Below the pieces are notes generated by a model. It saw nothing but the letters and a program-made list of their open reading frames with translations. It was not told the origin of the DNA and ran no database searches. A DNA stretch of 64,000 bases, taken from the NCBI RefSeq assembly GCF_902859645.1, contig NZ_CADIJR010000006.1, positions 87,480 to 151,479 of the forward strand, in the 5' to 3' direction. Made by a program: the position numbers and the translations under genes. The DNA comes from Achromobacter insuavis. GTDB lineage: Bacteria; Pseudomonadota; Gammaproteobacteria; Burkholderiales; Burkholderiaceae_B. This document shows, piece by piece, positions 1 through 9,632 of this stretch; positions within the stretch are counted from its first letter, which is position 1; every line of letters begins with the position of its first letter.

Positions 1-2
1 CG

Positions 3-2324
3 GTGCAGCGCGGCCACGACGTCACCGAGTACGCGCTGACCGTGTTCGGCGGCGCCGGCGGCCAGCACGCCTGCCTGGTGGCCGACGCGCTCGGCATGAC
101 CACCGTGTTCGCGCACCCGCTGGGCGGCGTGCTGTCGGCCTACGGCATGGGCCTGGCGGACCAGACCGACATGCGCCAGAAGACCGTCGAGAAGGTGCTC
201 GACGCCGCGCTGATGGCCGAGCTGCAAGGCGAGCTGGACGCGCTGGCCGAGCAGGCCGTGGGCGAACTGCGCCGCCAGCACGTGGCCGACAACGACATCC
301 AGGTGCAGCGCCGCCTGCACCTGAAGTACCGCGGCACCGACACCGCGCTGGACGTGGCCTATGGCACGCTGGAACAGGCGCGCGCGGATTTTGAGGCAGC
401 CTACCGCCAGCGCTATTCGTTCCTCATGCCCAACCGCGAACTGGTGGTGGAGACCATCTCGGTGGAAGCCACCGGCGGCGGCGAGCGCGTCACCGAGACG
501 CCCGCCTCGCGCAGCCGCGACGGCGCGCTGGCGCCGCGCCGCGCGGTGCGCATGTACAGCGGCGGCGCCTGGCGCGACACCCCGTTGTACGTGCGTGAAG
601 ACATGGCCGGCGGCGACGTGGTGGCGGGTCCCGCCATCATCTCCGAGCCGAACCAGACCACCGTGGTCGAACCCGGCTGGCAGGCCGAGCTGACGCAGCA
701 GGACCACTTCGTGATCCGCCGCGTCGAGGCCCGTCCGCAGCGCCGCGCCGTCGGCACCCAGGCCGACCCGGTGATGCTGGAGGTGTTCAACAACCTGTTC
801 ATGTCGATCGCCGAGCAGATGGGCTACCGCCTGCAGAACACGGCATACTCGGTCAACATCAAGGAACGCCTGGACTTCTCCTGCGCCATCTTCGATGCCA
901 AGGCCCGCCTGATCGCCAACGCGCCGCACATGCCGGTGCACCTGGGCTCCATGGGCGAGTCGGTGCGCACCGTCATGAACGCCAATGCCGGCCGCATGCA
1001 GCCGGGCGACGCCTACGTGGTCAACGACCCGTACCACGGCGGCACCCACCTGCCGGACGTCACGGTGATCACGCCGGTGTTCGACCGCAAGGGCGGCGAG
1101 ATCCTGTTCTACGTCGGCTCGCGCGGCCACCACGCCGACATCGGCGGCACCACGCCGGGCTCGATGCCGCCGGATTCGAAGACGGTCGAAGACGAAGGCG
1201 TGCTGTTCACCAACTTCCAGCTGGTCAAGGGCGGCGAGTTCCGCGAACAGGCCGCGCGCGACATCCTCGGTTCGGGCCGCTGGCCGGCGCGCAATCCGGA
1301 CCAGAACATCGCCGACATGCACGCGCAGATCGCCGCCAACGAAAAGGGCGTGCAGGAACTGCTGCGCATGTGCGATCACTTCGGGCTGGACGTGGTGCGG
1401 GCCTACATGGGCCACGTGCAGGACAACGCCGAAGAGGCGGTGCGCCGCGTGATCTCGGTGCTCAAGGACGGCAGCTACGAGTATCCGCTGGACAACGGCG
1501 CGGTCATCCGCGTCGCGGTGCGGGTCGACAACCAGGCGCGCAGCGCCGTGGTCGACTTCACCGGCACGTCGGACCAGCTGGACAACAACTTCAACGCCCC
1601 GGGCGCCATCGCCGTGGCCGCGGTGCTGTACGTGTTCCGCACCCTGGTCAACGACGACATCCCGCTGAACGACGGCTGCCTCGTGCCGCTGTCCATCATC
1701 CTGCCGGAAGGCTCGATGCTGCGTCCGAACCCGCCGGCCTCGGTGGTGGCGGGCAACGTCGAGACGTCCATGTGCATCGTCAACGCGCTGTACGGCGCGC
1801 TCGGCGTGCTGGCCGCCAGCCAGGGCACCATGAACAACTTCACCTTCGGCAACGCGCGCCACCAGTATTACGAGACCATCTCCGGCGGCACCGGCGCGGG
1901 GCCCGTGCGCATCGACGCCGCCGGTCCGGCCGATGAAGGCTTCCCCGGCACCTCGGTGGTGCAGGCGCACATGACCAACTCGCGTCTCACCGACCCCGAA
2001 GTGCTGGAGTTCCGCTTCCCGGTGCGGCTCGAATCGTACGAGATCCGCCACGGTTCGGGCGGCGCGGGGCGCTATGCCGGCGGCAACGGCGGCGTGCGTC
2101 GCATCCGCTTCCTGGAAGACATGACCGCCGCGATCCTGTCCAACAACCGCCTGCACGCGCCGTTCGGCCTGGCCGGCGGCGAACCGGGCGCGATGGGCCG
2201 CAACTACGTCGAACGCATCGACGGCTCGGTCCAGGAACTCGGTCCGCAGGACAGCGCCCAGCTGCATCCGGGCGACGTGTTCGTGGTCGAAACGCCGGGA
2301 GGCGGGGGCTACGGCGCCCATTGA
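3..2324 (+). CDS. Hydantoinase/5-oxoprolinase, fused HyuA C-terminus plus HyuB (5' partial)
   Basis: This is the 3' part of a gene that begins before the window; the reading frame is open to the edge. Residues 1 to about 250 match the C-terminal part of a HyuA (hydantoinase A) subunit, including the glycine-rich [10 protein letters not shown] segment near residue 14. From about residue 255 a full HyuB (hydantoinase B) domain follows ([20 protein letters not shown], then [12 protein letters not shown] and a glycine-rich end, ETPGGGGYG). Such A-B fusions of about 1,200 residues are ATP-dependent 5-oxoprolinases, which open 5-oxoproline to glutamate in the cytoplasm; other members act on hydantoins or N-methylated lactams. 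The family is clear, the substrate is inferred. No downstream partner is seen: the next genes lie on the other strand. Confidence 0.9.
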   Translation: MQRGHDVTEYALTVFGGAGGQHACLVADALGMTTVFAHPLGGVLSAYGMGLADQTDMRQKTVEKVLDAALMAELQGELDALAEQAVGELRRQHVADNDIQVQRRLHLKYRGTDTALDVAYGTLEQARADFEAAYRQRYSFLMPNRELVVETISVEATGGGERVTETPASRSRDGALAPRRAVRMYSGGAWRDTPLYVREDMAGGDVVAGPAIISEPNQTTVVEPGWQAELTQQDHFVIRRVEARPQRRAVGTQADPVMLEVFNNLFMSIAEQMGYRLQNTAYSVNIKERLDFSCAIFDAKARLIANAPHMPVHLGSMGESVRTVMNANAGRMQPGDAYVVNDPYHGGTHLPDVTVITPVFDRKGGEILFYVGSRGHHADIGGTTPGSMPPDSKTVEDEGVLFTNFQLVKGGEFREQAARDILGSGRWPARNPDQNIADMHAQIAANEKGVQELLRMCDHFGLDVVRAYMGHVQDNAEEAVRRVISVLKDGSYEYPLDNGAVIRVAVRVDNQARSAVVDFTGTSDQLDNNFNAPGAIAVAAVLYVFRTLVNDDIPLNDGCLVPLSIILPEGSMLRPNPPASVVAGNVETSMCIVNALYGALGVLAASQGTMNNFTFGNARHQYYETISGGTGAGPVRIDAAGPADEGFPGTSVVQAHMTNSRLTDPEVLEFRFPVRLESYEIRHGSGGAGRYAGGNGGVRRIRFLEDMTAAILSNNRLHAPFGLAGGEPGAMGRNYVERIDGSVQELGPQDSAQLHPGDVFVVETPGGGGYGAH

Positions 2325-2404
2325 GTCGGCGGCATGAGGGCGGGGCGATCCGGGATGGTCATCACGGGTCGCCCCGTTTGCGTTGGGGCCATGGGATTGG
2401 GTTC

Positions 2405-2557
2405 TCAGGCGAAAAGCCAATGTCGAATTGCCGCGATCGCCACGAGGATGAGAACGATCACGATCGCCACGATTTGAACCAGGTCAATCATGAAGGCGAC
2501 CGTTCCCGGATCGTGCCACTGTATCGAACGCAAGTAGTTGAGTATTCTGCCGCGCAT
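2405..2557 (-). CDS. Small single-pass membrane protein, 50 residues, unknown function
   Basis: An ATG-to-TGA frame of 50 codons plus stop reads MRGRILNYLRSIQWHDPG, followed by one strongly hydrophobic stretch (about residues 24-45, rich in Ile, Val, Leu and Ala) and a short tail RHWLFA. It starts with a basic, aromatic N-terminus and has one predicted membrane segment. A GAGAG purine run lies four bases before the ATG and serves as a plausible ribosome site. I do not recognise a family. It sits alone between the converging oxoprolinase and C45 genes. A 28-bp inverted repeat covers its ribosome site and start codon, which suggests control of its expression. The frame is short, so chance is possible, but the hydrophobic pattern and start signal argue for a real gene. 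Confidence 0.5.
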   Translation of the reverse strand: MRGRILNYLRSIQWHDPGTVAFMIDLVQIVAIVIVLILVAIAAIRHWLFA

Positions 2558-2583
2558 GAGACTCTCAAAAAATTGAGTCTCAT
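2556..2583. repeat. Perfect inverted repeat over the start of the small membrane protein gene
   Basis: ATGAGACTC and its exact complement GAGTCTCAT (9 bp arms) are separated by 10 A/T-rich bases. On the minus strand the right arm lies at the promoter side and the left arm covers the ribosome site and ATG at 2557. It could be an operator or an RNA hairpin that hides the start. Confidence 0.6.
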
Positions 2584-2723
2584 TCTATGCAGCGCCGCCC
2601 CATTTCCAGTTGGCGATTGATCCGAGATTGTCGGTGGCGCGTATGGTTCGAGTCCTGATCGATGTGCGGGTGTGTCGATCAATGTGAACGCCGGGCCGTC
2701 CGCACGGGACGATTCGCGCCCCG

Positions 2724-3764
2724 TCACTCCGGATCGTTCATCACATCCAGCACGATCTCCGCCTTGGCCTTGCGGTCATAGACCCGCAACGTCACCTCGC
2801 CATCGCCGATCTCGAAGATCGCGGTGGCGAGCGTGTTTTCGCCATCCGGGTCCGCGGCATCGGTGCGCAGGATCGGCAAATCGCCTTCGGTATCGTGCAG
2901 CGCCGCCAGCAGGTCGGCGCCCGTGGTGGCGGGGGACCAGGTGTCGACGATGCCCTCGATGCGGCGCTGGCGGTCGCGCGACGAGTCGGTGATGATCTGC
3001 GATTGCCCCCGGCTGGCCTGGTGCACCATATGGTTGGCGTGGCCATACCGGGTGCCGATTTCCTGCGCCGAGGCGGTGCCCGGTGTCGCTTCGACACTGA
3101 AAATGCGCGCGTCGGCCGCCGATCCCAGCGTATGGTGAAAGCCCCCCGCGCGCGGGGTGTCGCGCAGCAGCGCCACCGCCTCGTCCAGCGTGGCGCAGTC
3201 GAGCACCGCGCGGGCCAGCAGCATGCGCGGCACGCCGGCAGGGCGTTGCCGGGTGCGCAGGTTGTTGATGGTCTGCACCAGGCCGGCGCGGTTGGCGCCG
3301 AAGGTATGGCCCGGCAGCGAACCCGGATAGTAGAAACTCAGGTAGCCCGGCGCGTCCTCCAGCGCCACGTCGACCAGGTGGCAGCGGCCGTAAAGGTAGG
3401 GGTCGCCGTCCTCGTTGTGGCCGATCCAGCGGGTGCCGTCGGCGGCTTTCAGCGCCACCGAGGTGCAGCCGTCGCCGCTGCCGCTGCTGTGCAGGAGGTC
3501 GCCGCGGCAATTCCACAACAGCACGTCGGCCAGCGGCATGTCCAGCCCCTCGGCCAGCCCCTCCAGTTCGTCCCACAGGGCGGGCAGGGCGGTCCGGGCC
3601 TGTTCGCCCAGCTCGTCCAGGTACGGGTGGCCGCGCCAGGGGCGCAGCGCCTTCCAGGTGGCGCTCTGGTCCAGGTAGGTCGCCATCAGCGGGCGGGCCA
3701 GCTTGCCCAGCGCCGCGCCGACCTGGCGCCGGTTGCCGGCGATGCGTACATACTTGTAGGGCAT
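2724..3764 (-). CDS. C45-family Ntn hydrolase (acyl-CoA:6-APA acyltransferase-like)
   Basis: The protein of 346 residues belongs to the peptidase C45 / penicillin acyltransferase (AAT) family of N-terminal-nucleophile hydrolases. The expected self-cleavage site is visible as DGCTSVAL, where the Cys becomes the N-terminal nucleophile, followed by the typical WIGHNEDGD and YYPGSLPGHTFGANRAGL segments. I chose the ATG at 3764 (MPYKYVRIAG) over the one at 3785 because CGGAGA lies at the right distance before it. Family members act on amide bonds of small acylated molecules; the natural substrate in proteobacteria is usually unknown, and nothing in the neighbourhood identifies it. No signal peptide is visible, so the enzyme is probably cytoplasmic. 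The gene appears to be transcribed alone. Confidence 0.85.
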   Translation of the reverse strand: MPYKYVRIAGNRRQVGAALGKLARPLMATYLDQSATWKALRPWRGHPYLDELGEQARTALPALWDELEGLAEGLDMPLADVLLWNCRGDLLHSSGSGDGCTSVALKAADGTRWIGHNEDGDPYLYGRCHLVDVALEDAPGYLSFYYPGSLPGHTFGANRAGLVQTINNLRTRQRPAGVPRMLLARAVLDCATLDEAVALLRDTPRAGGFHHTLGSAADARIFSVEATPGTASAQEIGTRYGHANHMVHQASRGQSQIITDSSRDRQRRIEGIVDTWSPATTGADLLAALHDTEGDLPILRTDAADPDGENTLATAIFEIGDGEVTLRVYDRKAKAEIVLDVMNDPE

Positions 3765-3929
3765 GGGGATTCTCCGGGGTGTCATGCGGATTGTAATTTT
3801 TCTAAGCTCTCTGCGGTGGGGACGGATGCGTTAACATGCCCCGTAAGTTGCTCCGGCGATCCCGGCGTGGCCCGCGCATCATGTTCCAACTAAAACCCGG
3901 GTGCTATCGGCCCCCAAGAGGAGAGTTTC

Positions 3930-4682
3930 ATGATTAAACGTAAAGTCGCCGCCGCCTTGGTCGGCCTGTCCGTGGCCATGTTTGGCGCCGCCTCCGGCGC
4001 CTACGCCCAAGGCAAGGAATTGGTGGTGGCCACCGATACCGCTTTCGTGCCGTTCGAGTTCAAGCAAGGCAACACCTACACCGGCTTCGACGTCGACCTG
4101 TGGGCCGCCATCGCCAAGGAATTGAACGTCAAGTACAAGCTGCAGCCGATGGACTTCAACGGCATCATCCCTGGCCTGCAGACCAAGAACATCGACGTCG
4201 CGCTGGCCGGCATCACCATCCGTGACGACCGCAAGAAGGTGATCGACTTCTCCGATCCCTACTACGAAAGCGGCCTGGCCATCCTGGTCGGCGACAAGAA
4301 CACCGACATCAAGGACGCCAAGTCGCTGGCTGGCAAGACCGTCGCGGTCAAGACCGGCACCGCCACCGTGGACTTCCTGAAGGCCCAGGTGCCGGACGCC
4401 AAGCTCAAGCTGTTCCCCAACATCGACAACGCCTACCTGGAACTGGCCACCGGCCGGGTCGACGCCGCCGTGCACGACACGCCCAACGTCCAGTACTACG
4501 CCAACACGGCTGGCAAGGGCCGCGTCAAGGTGGTCGGCTCGGTCAAGAGCGGCGACTTCTACGGCATCGCCTTCCCCAAGGGCAGCGAACTGGTGCCGCA
4601 GGTCAACAAGGCGCTGGCCACGCTCAAGTCCAACGGCCAGTACGACGCCATCTACGAGAAGTGGTTCGGCAAGAAGCCCTGA
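3930..4682 (+). CDS. glnH: Glutamine ABC transporter periplasmic binding protein GlnH
   Basis: The 250-residue product begins with a clear Sec signal peptide ([20 protein letters not shown], cleaved after AYA near residue 26). The mature part is a family 3 solute-binding protein ([20 protein letters not shown], then [20 protein letters not shown]), with the close E. coli GlnH pattern. It captures glutamine in the periplasm and hands it to GlnPQ. The start follows an AGAGGAGAG ribosome site. The permease and ATPase genes follow on the same strand after 166 bp that hold a very stable hairpin, which fits higher expression of the receptor than of the membrane parts. Glutamine is the most likely ligand, though other polar amino acids are possible. 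Confidence 0.92.
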   Translation: MIKRKVAAALVGLSVAMFGAASGAYAQGKELVVATDTAFVPFEFKQGNTYTGFDVDLWAAIAKELNVKYKLQPMDFNGIIPGLQTKNIDVALAGITIRDDRKKVIDFSDPYYESGLAILVGDKNTDIKDAKSLAGKTVAVKTGTATVDFLKAQVPDAKLKLFPNIDNAYLELATGRVDAAVHDTPNVQYYANTAGKGRVKVVGSVKSGDFYGIAFPKGSELVPQVNKALATLKSNGQYDAIYEKWFGKKP

Positions 4683-4710
4683 GCTTCCCTGTCGGATTGA
4701 TGTTGCATTT

Positions 4711-4782
4711 CGGGGCCGCCCGGCAGTCTGGGGCCCCGGCGCTTCGCTCCGGCGACGCCGGGCCCGGGACGGGGCGGCCCCG
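4711..4782 (+). repeat. Branched GC-rich hairpin between glnH and glnP
   Basis: CGGGGCCGCCC at 4711-4721 pairs perfectly with GGGCGGCCCCG at 4772-4782. Inside it, CCCGGCG (4735-4741) pairs with CGCCGGG (4756-4762). There is no T tract, so it looks more like an mRNA-stabilising or attenuating structure than a full terminator. It would leave more glnH than glnPQ message. Confidence 0.7.
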
Positions 4783-4848
4783 AGTCGCTTGCGCCGCCGG
4801 GCGTTCCCGCCGTGATGCGGCGCGCTGGCGCGCCATTGAGGGGTAATC

Positions 4849-5505
4849 GTGGATTTTGACTGGAATGTAGTGATGGATGCGCTGCCCAACCTGTGGGTGG
4901 GCACGCAGATGACCATCAAGATCACTTTCTGGGGCCTGTTCGGCGGGTTCCTGCTGGGCGCGCTCTCCGGCGTGACCCGGGCCTACGGGCACCCGATCCT
5001 GTCGGGCATCGCCCAGGTGTACGTCGCGGTGATCCGTGGCACGCCGATCGTGGTGCAGGTGATGTTCATTTATTTCGCCTTGCCGCTGCTGGCGAACATC
5101 CGGGTGGACGCCGAGTGGGCGGCCATCGTCACGCTCATCATCAACTCGGGCGCCTATATCTCCGAGATCGTGCGCGGCTCGCTGCTATCGGTGCACAAGG
5201 GCCTGAAGGAAGCCGGGCAGGCGATGGGCCTGCCGTTCCACAAGATCCTGTTCCACATCATCGGGCCGGTGGCGTTCCGCCGCATGATTCCGCCGCTGGG
5301 CAACCAGTGCATCATCAGCCTGAAGGATTCGTCGCTGTTCATCGTGATCGGCGTCGCGGAACTGACCCGCCAGGGCCAGGAAATCATGGCCAGCAACTTC
5401 CGCGCGGTCGAGATCTGGTCGGCGATCGCCATCGTCTACCTGATCCTGACGGGCACGATGGCGCTGATCCTGCACCTGGTGGAAAAAAGGATGCGCATAC
5501 TATGA
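4849..5505 (+). CDS. glnP: Glutamine ABC transporter permease GlnP
   Basis: The 218-residue protein is a HisM/GlnP-type amino-acid permease with about five membrane segments (for example ITFWGLFGGFLLGALSGV, VYVAVIRGTPIVVQVMFIYF). The EAA loop that docks the ATPase is visible as KEAGQAMGLPFHKILFHIIG. The GTG start is chosen because GAGGGG precedes it and the protein begins at the usual place (DFDWNVVMDALPNLWVG). It forms the inner-membrane channel with GlnQ and receives substrate from GlnH. Its stop overlaps the start of glnQ, so the two are translationally coupled. Confidence 0.92.
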   Translation: MDFDWNVVMDALPNLWVGTQMTIKITFWGLFGGFLLGALSGVTRAYGHPILSGIAQVYVAVIRGTPIVVQVMFIYFALPLLANIRVDAEWAAIVTLIINSGAYISEIVRGSLLSVHKGLKEAGQAMGLPFHKILFHIIGPVAFRRMIPPLGNQCIISLKDSSLFIVIGVAELTRQGQEIMASNFRAVEIWSAIAIVYLILTGTMALILHLVEKRMRIL

Positions 5506-6230
5506 GCATGGTTGAATTTCATGACGTCACCAAGACGTTCGGCGAGTCCACCGTCCTGAACGGCATCTCGCTCAATATCGATGCGGGCGAAGTGGTCGTG
5601 GTGGTGGGGCCGTCCGGTTCCGGCAAGTCCACCTTCCTGCGCTGCATCAACGTGCTTGAGACGATCAATGGCGGCGACCTGCTCGTTGACGGCCTGAGCG
5701 TGCATGGCGGCGCGGCGCAGGTGCGCGAGATCCGCCGCGAGGCCGGCATGGTGTTCCAGCAGTTCAATCTGTTCCCGCAGATGACCGCGCTGCAGAACGT
5801 CATGTTCGGGCCGGTGCACACGCGCGGCCAGAGCCGCGACGAGGCGCGCGAACTGGCCGAGCAGTTGCTGCGCAAGGTCGGGCTGGGCGAGCGCATGAAC
5901 CACTACCCGTCCGAGCTGTCGGGCGGCCAGCAGCAGCGCGTGGCGATCGCCCGCGCGCTGGCGATCAAGCCCAAGCTGATGCTGTTCGACGAGCCGACCT
6001 CGGCGCTCGACCCGGAACTGCGCCACGAAGTGCTGAAGGTGATGCGCGACCTGGCCGAGGAGGGCATGACCATGGTGGTGGTCACGCACGAAATGGAGTT
6101 CGCGCGCAAGGTCGGCAGCCGCCTGATCTTCATCGACGCAGGCAAGATCGCCCATGACGGTCCGCCGGCCGAACTGCTGGACAATCCGCCCAGCCAGCGC
6201 CTGAAGGACTTCCTGCAGCACGTGGCCTGA
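5502..6230 (+). CDS. glnQ: Glutamine ABC transporter ATP-binding protein GlnQ
   Basis: The 242-residue ATPase has every ABC motif intact: Walker A GPSGSGKST, Q-loop VFQQFNLFPQMTALQNV, signature LSGGQQQR, Walker B LMLFDEP and the H-loop VTHEM. It powers glutamine import through GlnP on the cytoplasmic face. The ATG at 5502 overlaps the glnP stop by four bases (ATGA), which fixes the start. Length and sequence are normal for the family. It closes the glnHPQ operon; no clear terminator with a T tract follows, but a GC-rich repeat begins about 70 bp downstream. Confidence 0.95.
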   Translation: MSMVEFHDVTKTFGESTVLNGISLNIDAGEVVVVVGPSGSGKSTFLRCINVLETINGGDLLVDGLSVHGGAAQVREIRREAGMVFQQFNLFPQMTALQNVMFGPVHTRGQSRDEARELAEQLLRKVGLGERMNHYPSELSGGQQQRVAIARALAIKPKLMLFDEPTSALDPELRHEVLKVMRDLAEEGMTMVVVTHEMEFARKVGSRLIFIDAGKIAHDGPPAELLDNPPSQRLKDFLQHVA

Positions 6231-6298
6231 GCGCGGATCGCCCCAGAACCGCGCCCCAAGCGGGATGTCACGGATCCGGCTCCGCCGGTCCGTAGACA

Positions 6299-6340
6299 TG
6301 CCCCCTTGAGGGGGAAGCGCGCAGCGCTTCGGGGGGGGGC
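6299..6340. repeat. GC-rich intergenic repeat (double hairpin), copy 1
   Basis: CCCCCTTGAGGGGG is a tight hairpin and is followed at once by AAGCGCGCAGCGCTT, a second one, then a run of nine G. A related arrangement occurs at about 12,527-12,560. It sits between the convergent glnQ and spoT genes and may act as a two-way transcription stop. Confidence 0.6.
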
Positions 6341-6348
6341 TTCTCCCT

Positions 6349-8643
6349 TCAGCCCTTCACGCGCACGATCTTCTGCACCTGCGGCACGTGGCGGATGGCG
6401 CGGATCACCTGCGCCAGGTGCTTGCGGCTATCGACCTGGATGGTCAGGTGCAGCGACACGGTCGAGACCGCGTCATCGTGCATCGTCACATGCATGATGT
6501 TGGCGTCGGCCGCCGTGACTTCGGCGGCCAGCCGGCCCAGCACGCCACGCTCGTTGCGGGTGACGATGTCCAGGCGCGTGGCCAGGTGCTTGGCGGTGTG
6601 GGCGTCCCAGGCGACGTTGATCCAGCGTTCCGGTTCGCGCAGGCGCTGGCGCATGGCCACCGGGCAGTCGGCGGTGTGCACCACCAGGCCGTGGCCCATG
6701 CGCATGCCGGCGATGATCGGGTCGCCGGGCAGCGGGCCGCAGCACGGCGCCAGCTGCACCGCCTGGCCTTCGTTGCCCTGGATCAGGATCGGGGCGCTGC
6801 GGGCCGAGGTCAGCTCGTCCACCGCCGCGGCGGTGGTGGCCACCAGCTGGTGCTCGGGCGCGAAGCGGCGCGCCACCACGGCGGCCAGGCGCTTGCCCAG
6901 GCCGATGTCGGCCAGGATTTCCTCGCGCGAGCTGGCGCCGGTGCTGCGCGCCAGCTTCTGCCAGGCCGGATCGTCGGTGGCCGGCAGCGGCATATGCAGC
7001 TCTTGCAGGGCCTGGCCCAGCAGGCGCTCGCCGAAGGCCACCGATTCCTCGTACTTGACGGTGCGCAGGTAGTGGCGGATCTCGGAGCGGGCGCGGCCGG
7101 TGCGCACGTAGTTGAGCCATTGCGCGTTCGGGCGCGAGGCGGGCGAGGTGACGATTTCCACCGTGTCGCCGCTGTTCAGTTCCGTGCGCAGCGGCACGAA
7201 CTCGCCGTTGACTTTGGCCGCCACCGCCTGGTTGCCGATGTCGGTATGGATGGCGTAGGCGAAGTCCACCGGCGTCGCGCCGCGCGGCAGCGAGATGATC
7301 TTGCCGCGCGGGGTGAAGACGTAGACGGCGTCCGGGAACAGATCGACCTTGACGTGTTCGAGGAACTCGCCCGAATCGCCGGTCTGGCTCTGGATGTCCA
7401 GCAGCGATTGCAGCCACTGGTGGGTGCGTTTCTGCAGGTCGTTGAGCGTCAGGTCGGCGCCCTTGTACAGCCAGTGCGAGGCCACGCCTTCCTCGGCCAC
7501 GTGATGCATGTCGCGGGTGCGGAACTGGAATTCCACCGGCGTGCCGTAGGGACCCACCAGCGTCGTGTGCAGCGACTGGTAGCCGTTGACCTTGGGGATC
7601 GCGATGTAGTCCTTGAACTTGCCGGGCACCGGCCGGTACAGCTGGTGCAGCGTGCCCAGCGCCAGGTAGCACTCGGGCAGCGTGTGGACGATGACGCGAA
7701 AGCCATAGATATCGAGCACGTCGGAGAACGACTTCTTCTGGTCGACCATCTTGCGGTAGATGCCGAACAGCGTCTTCTCGCGGCCGGTGACCTCGGCCTC
7801 GATGCCGGCGGCCGGCAGGGCGGCGCGCACCGAATCGGCGATCTTGCCGATCACCTCGCGGCGGTTGCCGCGCGCGGCCAGCACGGCCTTGTACAGCACC
7901 TGATAGCGGTTCGGGTACATGGCCGCGAAGCACAGGTCCTGCAGTTCGCGGAACAGCAGGTTCAGGCCCAGCCGATGGGCGATGGGTGCGTAGATGTCCA
8001 GCGTTTCGCGGGCGATGCGGCGGCGCTTCTCGGGGTTGACCGCGTCCAGCGTGCGCATGTTGTGCAGGCGGTCGGCCAGCTTGATGAGGATGACGCGCAC
8101 GTCGCGCGCCATCGCCAGCAGCATCTTGCGGAAACTCTCGGCCTGTTGCTCGGCCTTGGTGGCGAAGTCCAGGCGGTCCAGCTTGGACAGGCCATCGACC
8201 AGCTCGGCGACTTCAGGGCCGAATTTCTCGGCCAGCTCGTGCTTGGCGATGCCCTGGTCTTCCATCACGTCGTGCAGCAGGGCGGCGGACAACGCGTTCG
8301 CGTCGAGCTTCCAGCCCGCGCAGATTTCCGTGACGGCGATGGGGTGCGAGATGTAGGGCGAACCGCTGGCGCGGAACTGGCCCAGGTGCGCCTGATCGGC
8401 GAAGCGGTAGGCTTCGCGGACGCGTTCTACATCTTTCTTGTCGAGATAGCTGCCGATGATTTCGGTCAGCGGTGCCAGCGAGGCGACCGGCGAGGCGGTC
8501 GCATCCGCCGCTTCTTGCGCGGCGACGGAGGCTGGCGTGGGGGAATTCTTGTCTTTCTTGCCGGTGCGGCGCCCGAGACGGGAGCCGGCACGGAGCGCGG
8601 CAAGCAGACCAGATGAAGCGTACTTCAGCCCGGGAAAAGCCAT
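6349..8643 (-). CDS. spoT: Bifunctional (p)ppGpp synthase/hydrolase SpoT
   Basis: The 764-residue protein is a long RelA/SpoT homologue. The N-terminal HD hydrolase domain keeps its metal site (RASGSPYISHPIAV and LLHDVMED). The synthetase domain follows (FGIYRKMVDQKKSF, DIYGFRVIV, DYIAIPKVNGYQSLHTTLVG), then a TGS domain (VYVFTPRGKIISLPRGATPV) and a C-terminal ACT domain (NERGVLGRLAAEVTAADANI). With both catalytic domains intact it should make and break the stringent-response alarmone. The ATG at 8643 (MAFPGLKYASSG) is chosen over upstream frame because rpoZ ends at 8666; a G-rich ribosome site precedes it. It is the last gene of the gmk-rpoZ-spoT operon. Confidence 0.93.
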   Translation of the reverse strand: MAFPGLKYASSGLLAALRAGSRLGRRTGKKDKNSPTPASVAAQEAADATASPVASLAPLTEIIGSYLDKKDVERVREAYRFADQAHLGQFRASGSPYISHPIAVTEICAGWKLDANALSAALLHDVMEDQGIAKHELAEKFGPEVAELVDGLSKLDRLDFATKAEQQAESFRKMLLAMARDVRVILIKLADRLHNMRTLDAVNPEKRRRIARETLDIYAPIAHRLGLNLLFRELQDLCFAAMYPNRYQVLYKAVLAARGNRREVIGKIADSVRAALPAAGIEAEVTGREKTLFGIYRKMVDQKKSFSDVLDIYGFRVIVHTLPECYLALGTLHQLYRPVPGKFKDYIAIPKVNGYQSLHTTLVGPYGTPVEFQFRTRDMHHVAEEGVASHWLYKGADLTLNDLQKRTHQWLQSLLDIQSQTGDSGEFLEHVKVDLFPDAVYVFTPRGKIISLPRGATPVDFAYAIHTDIGNQAVAAKVNGEFVPLRTELNSGDTVEIVTSPASRPNAQWLNYVRTGRARSEIRHYLRTVKYEESVAFGERLLGQALQELHMPLPATDDPAWQKLARSTGASSREEILADIGLGKRLAAVVARRFAPEHQLVATTAAAVDELTSARSAPILIQGNEGQAVQLAPCCGPLPGDPIIAGMRMGHGLVVHTADCPVAMRQRLREPERWINVAWDAHTAKHLATRLDIVTRNERGVLGRLAAEVTAADANIMHVTMHDDAVSTVSLHLTIQVDSRKHLAQVIRAIRHVPQVQKIVRVKG

Positions 8644-8665
8644 GCTTGCCGCCCCCCGGAGAAGA

Positions 8666-8869
8666 TCAGGTGGGAACTTTACGCAGCATTTCCGCGCCGG
8701 TGAGGCCGCCCGCGATTTCGCGCAGGGCCGTGACGGTGGGCTTGTCTTTGCTGTCCAGGCGCGGGGCATGGCCTTGCGCCAGCTCGCGGGCGCGGTAGGT
8801 GGCGGCCAGCGTGAGCTTGAAACGGTTGGGGATCTGATTCAGACAGTCTTCGACGGTAATGCGAGCCAT
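8666..8869 (-). CDS. rpoZ: RNA polymerase omega subunit
   Basis: The 67-residue product starts [20 protein letters not shown] and continues with the conserved [30 protein letters not shown], which is the full omega subunit. Omega helps the beta-prime subunit fold and is needed for the response of RNA polymerase to ppGpp. It lies 22 bp before spoT and 46 bp after gmk, in the order seen across proteobacteria. Its link with spoT in one operon joins alarmone synthesis to its target. Confidence 0.97.
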   Translation of the reverse strand: MARITVEDCLNQIPNRFKLTLAATYRARELAQGHAPRLDSKDKPTVTALREIAGGLTGAEMLRKVPT

Positions 8870-8915
8870 TAGGACACCTGGTGCTGATGGTGGATAGGGA
8901 GAATGCGGATTCGTT

Positions 8916-9548
8916 TCAGTGGGCTGCCGGGATGCCGAGTTGCGCGAACAATTCGGCGTGGCGGGCGGCCTGAGACGAAAAACGCAGCCGAGCGGCGCTG
9001 ACGATTTGAGTCAGTTCCGACAAGGCTACGCTAAATTCTTGATTAATAATAACATATTCGCATTCAGGCGCGTGCGCGATTTCGCCGCCCGCGGCCATCA
9101 GCCGGCGCGCGATCACTTGCGGCGCATCCTGGCCGCGCGCCTTGAGCCGGCTTTCGAGTTCCTCGATGGACGGCGGCAGCACGAAGATGCCGATCGCGCC
9201 GGGAAAACGCTGGCGCACCTGGCGCGCGCCCTGCCAGTCGATCTCCAGCAGCACGTCGCGGCCTTCGCGGGTGGCTTCGTCGATGCGGTCGCGCGGCGTG
9301 CCGTAGAAATTGCCATGCACCTCGGCCCATTCCAGCAGCCGCTGCTCGTCGCGCAGCTGCTTGAATTCGTCGATGCCGATGAAGCGGTATTCGCGGCCGT
9401 CTTCCTCGCCGGGGCGGGGCGCACGGGTGGTGCAGGAGACGGACAGGAGAATGGACGGGTCTTGCTGCAGCAAGGCCTTGACCAGGCTGGATTTGCCGGC
9501 GCCGCTGGGGGCGACGACCATGAAAACATTGCCGGAAGTGGCGTGCAT
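8916..9548 (-). CDS. gmk: Guanylate kinase
   Basis: The 210-residue enzyme phosphorylates GMP to GDP with ATP. The P-loop [10 protein letters not shown], the GMP-binding [20 protein letters not shown] segment and YGTPRDRI are intact. I chose the ATG at 9548 ([16 protein letters not shown]), which gives the usual family length; the ATG at 9590 would add 14 unlikely residues. It heads the gmk-rpoZ-spoT operon. In many proteobacteria yicC lies close to gmk; here yicC is about 10 kb away (19.4 kb), with unrelated genes between. Confidence 0.96.
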   Translation of the reverse strand: MHATSGNVFMVVAPSGAGKSSLVKALLQQDPSILLSVSCTTRAPRPGEEDGREYRFIGIDEFKQLRDEQRLLEWAEVHGNFYGTPRDRIDEATREGRDVLLEIDWQGARQVRQRFPGAIGIFVLPPSIEELESRLKARGQDAPQVIARRLMAAGGEIAHAPECEYVIINQEFSVALSELTQIVSAARLRFSSQAARHAELFAQLGIPAAH

Positions 9549-9632
9549 GAATGTGACGAGCGTGTGATGCCGAGACCCGAAGGATAGCAAATCGCGCGGC
9601 GCGGCAGGGGGAAAACCCGCCGCGCCGCGCCG

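Noticed and set aside
6388-8616. 742-codon plus-strand frame opposite spoT
   Set aside because: It is the antisense shadow of spoT in GC-rich DNA; its composition (Gly, Val, Ala, Gln, His rich) is typical of such shadows.
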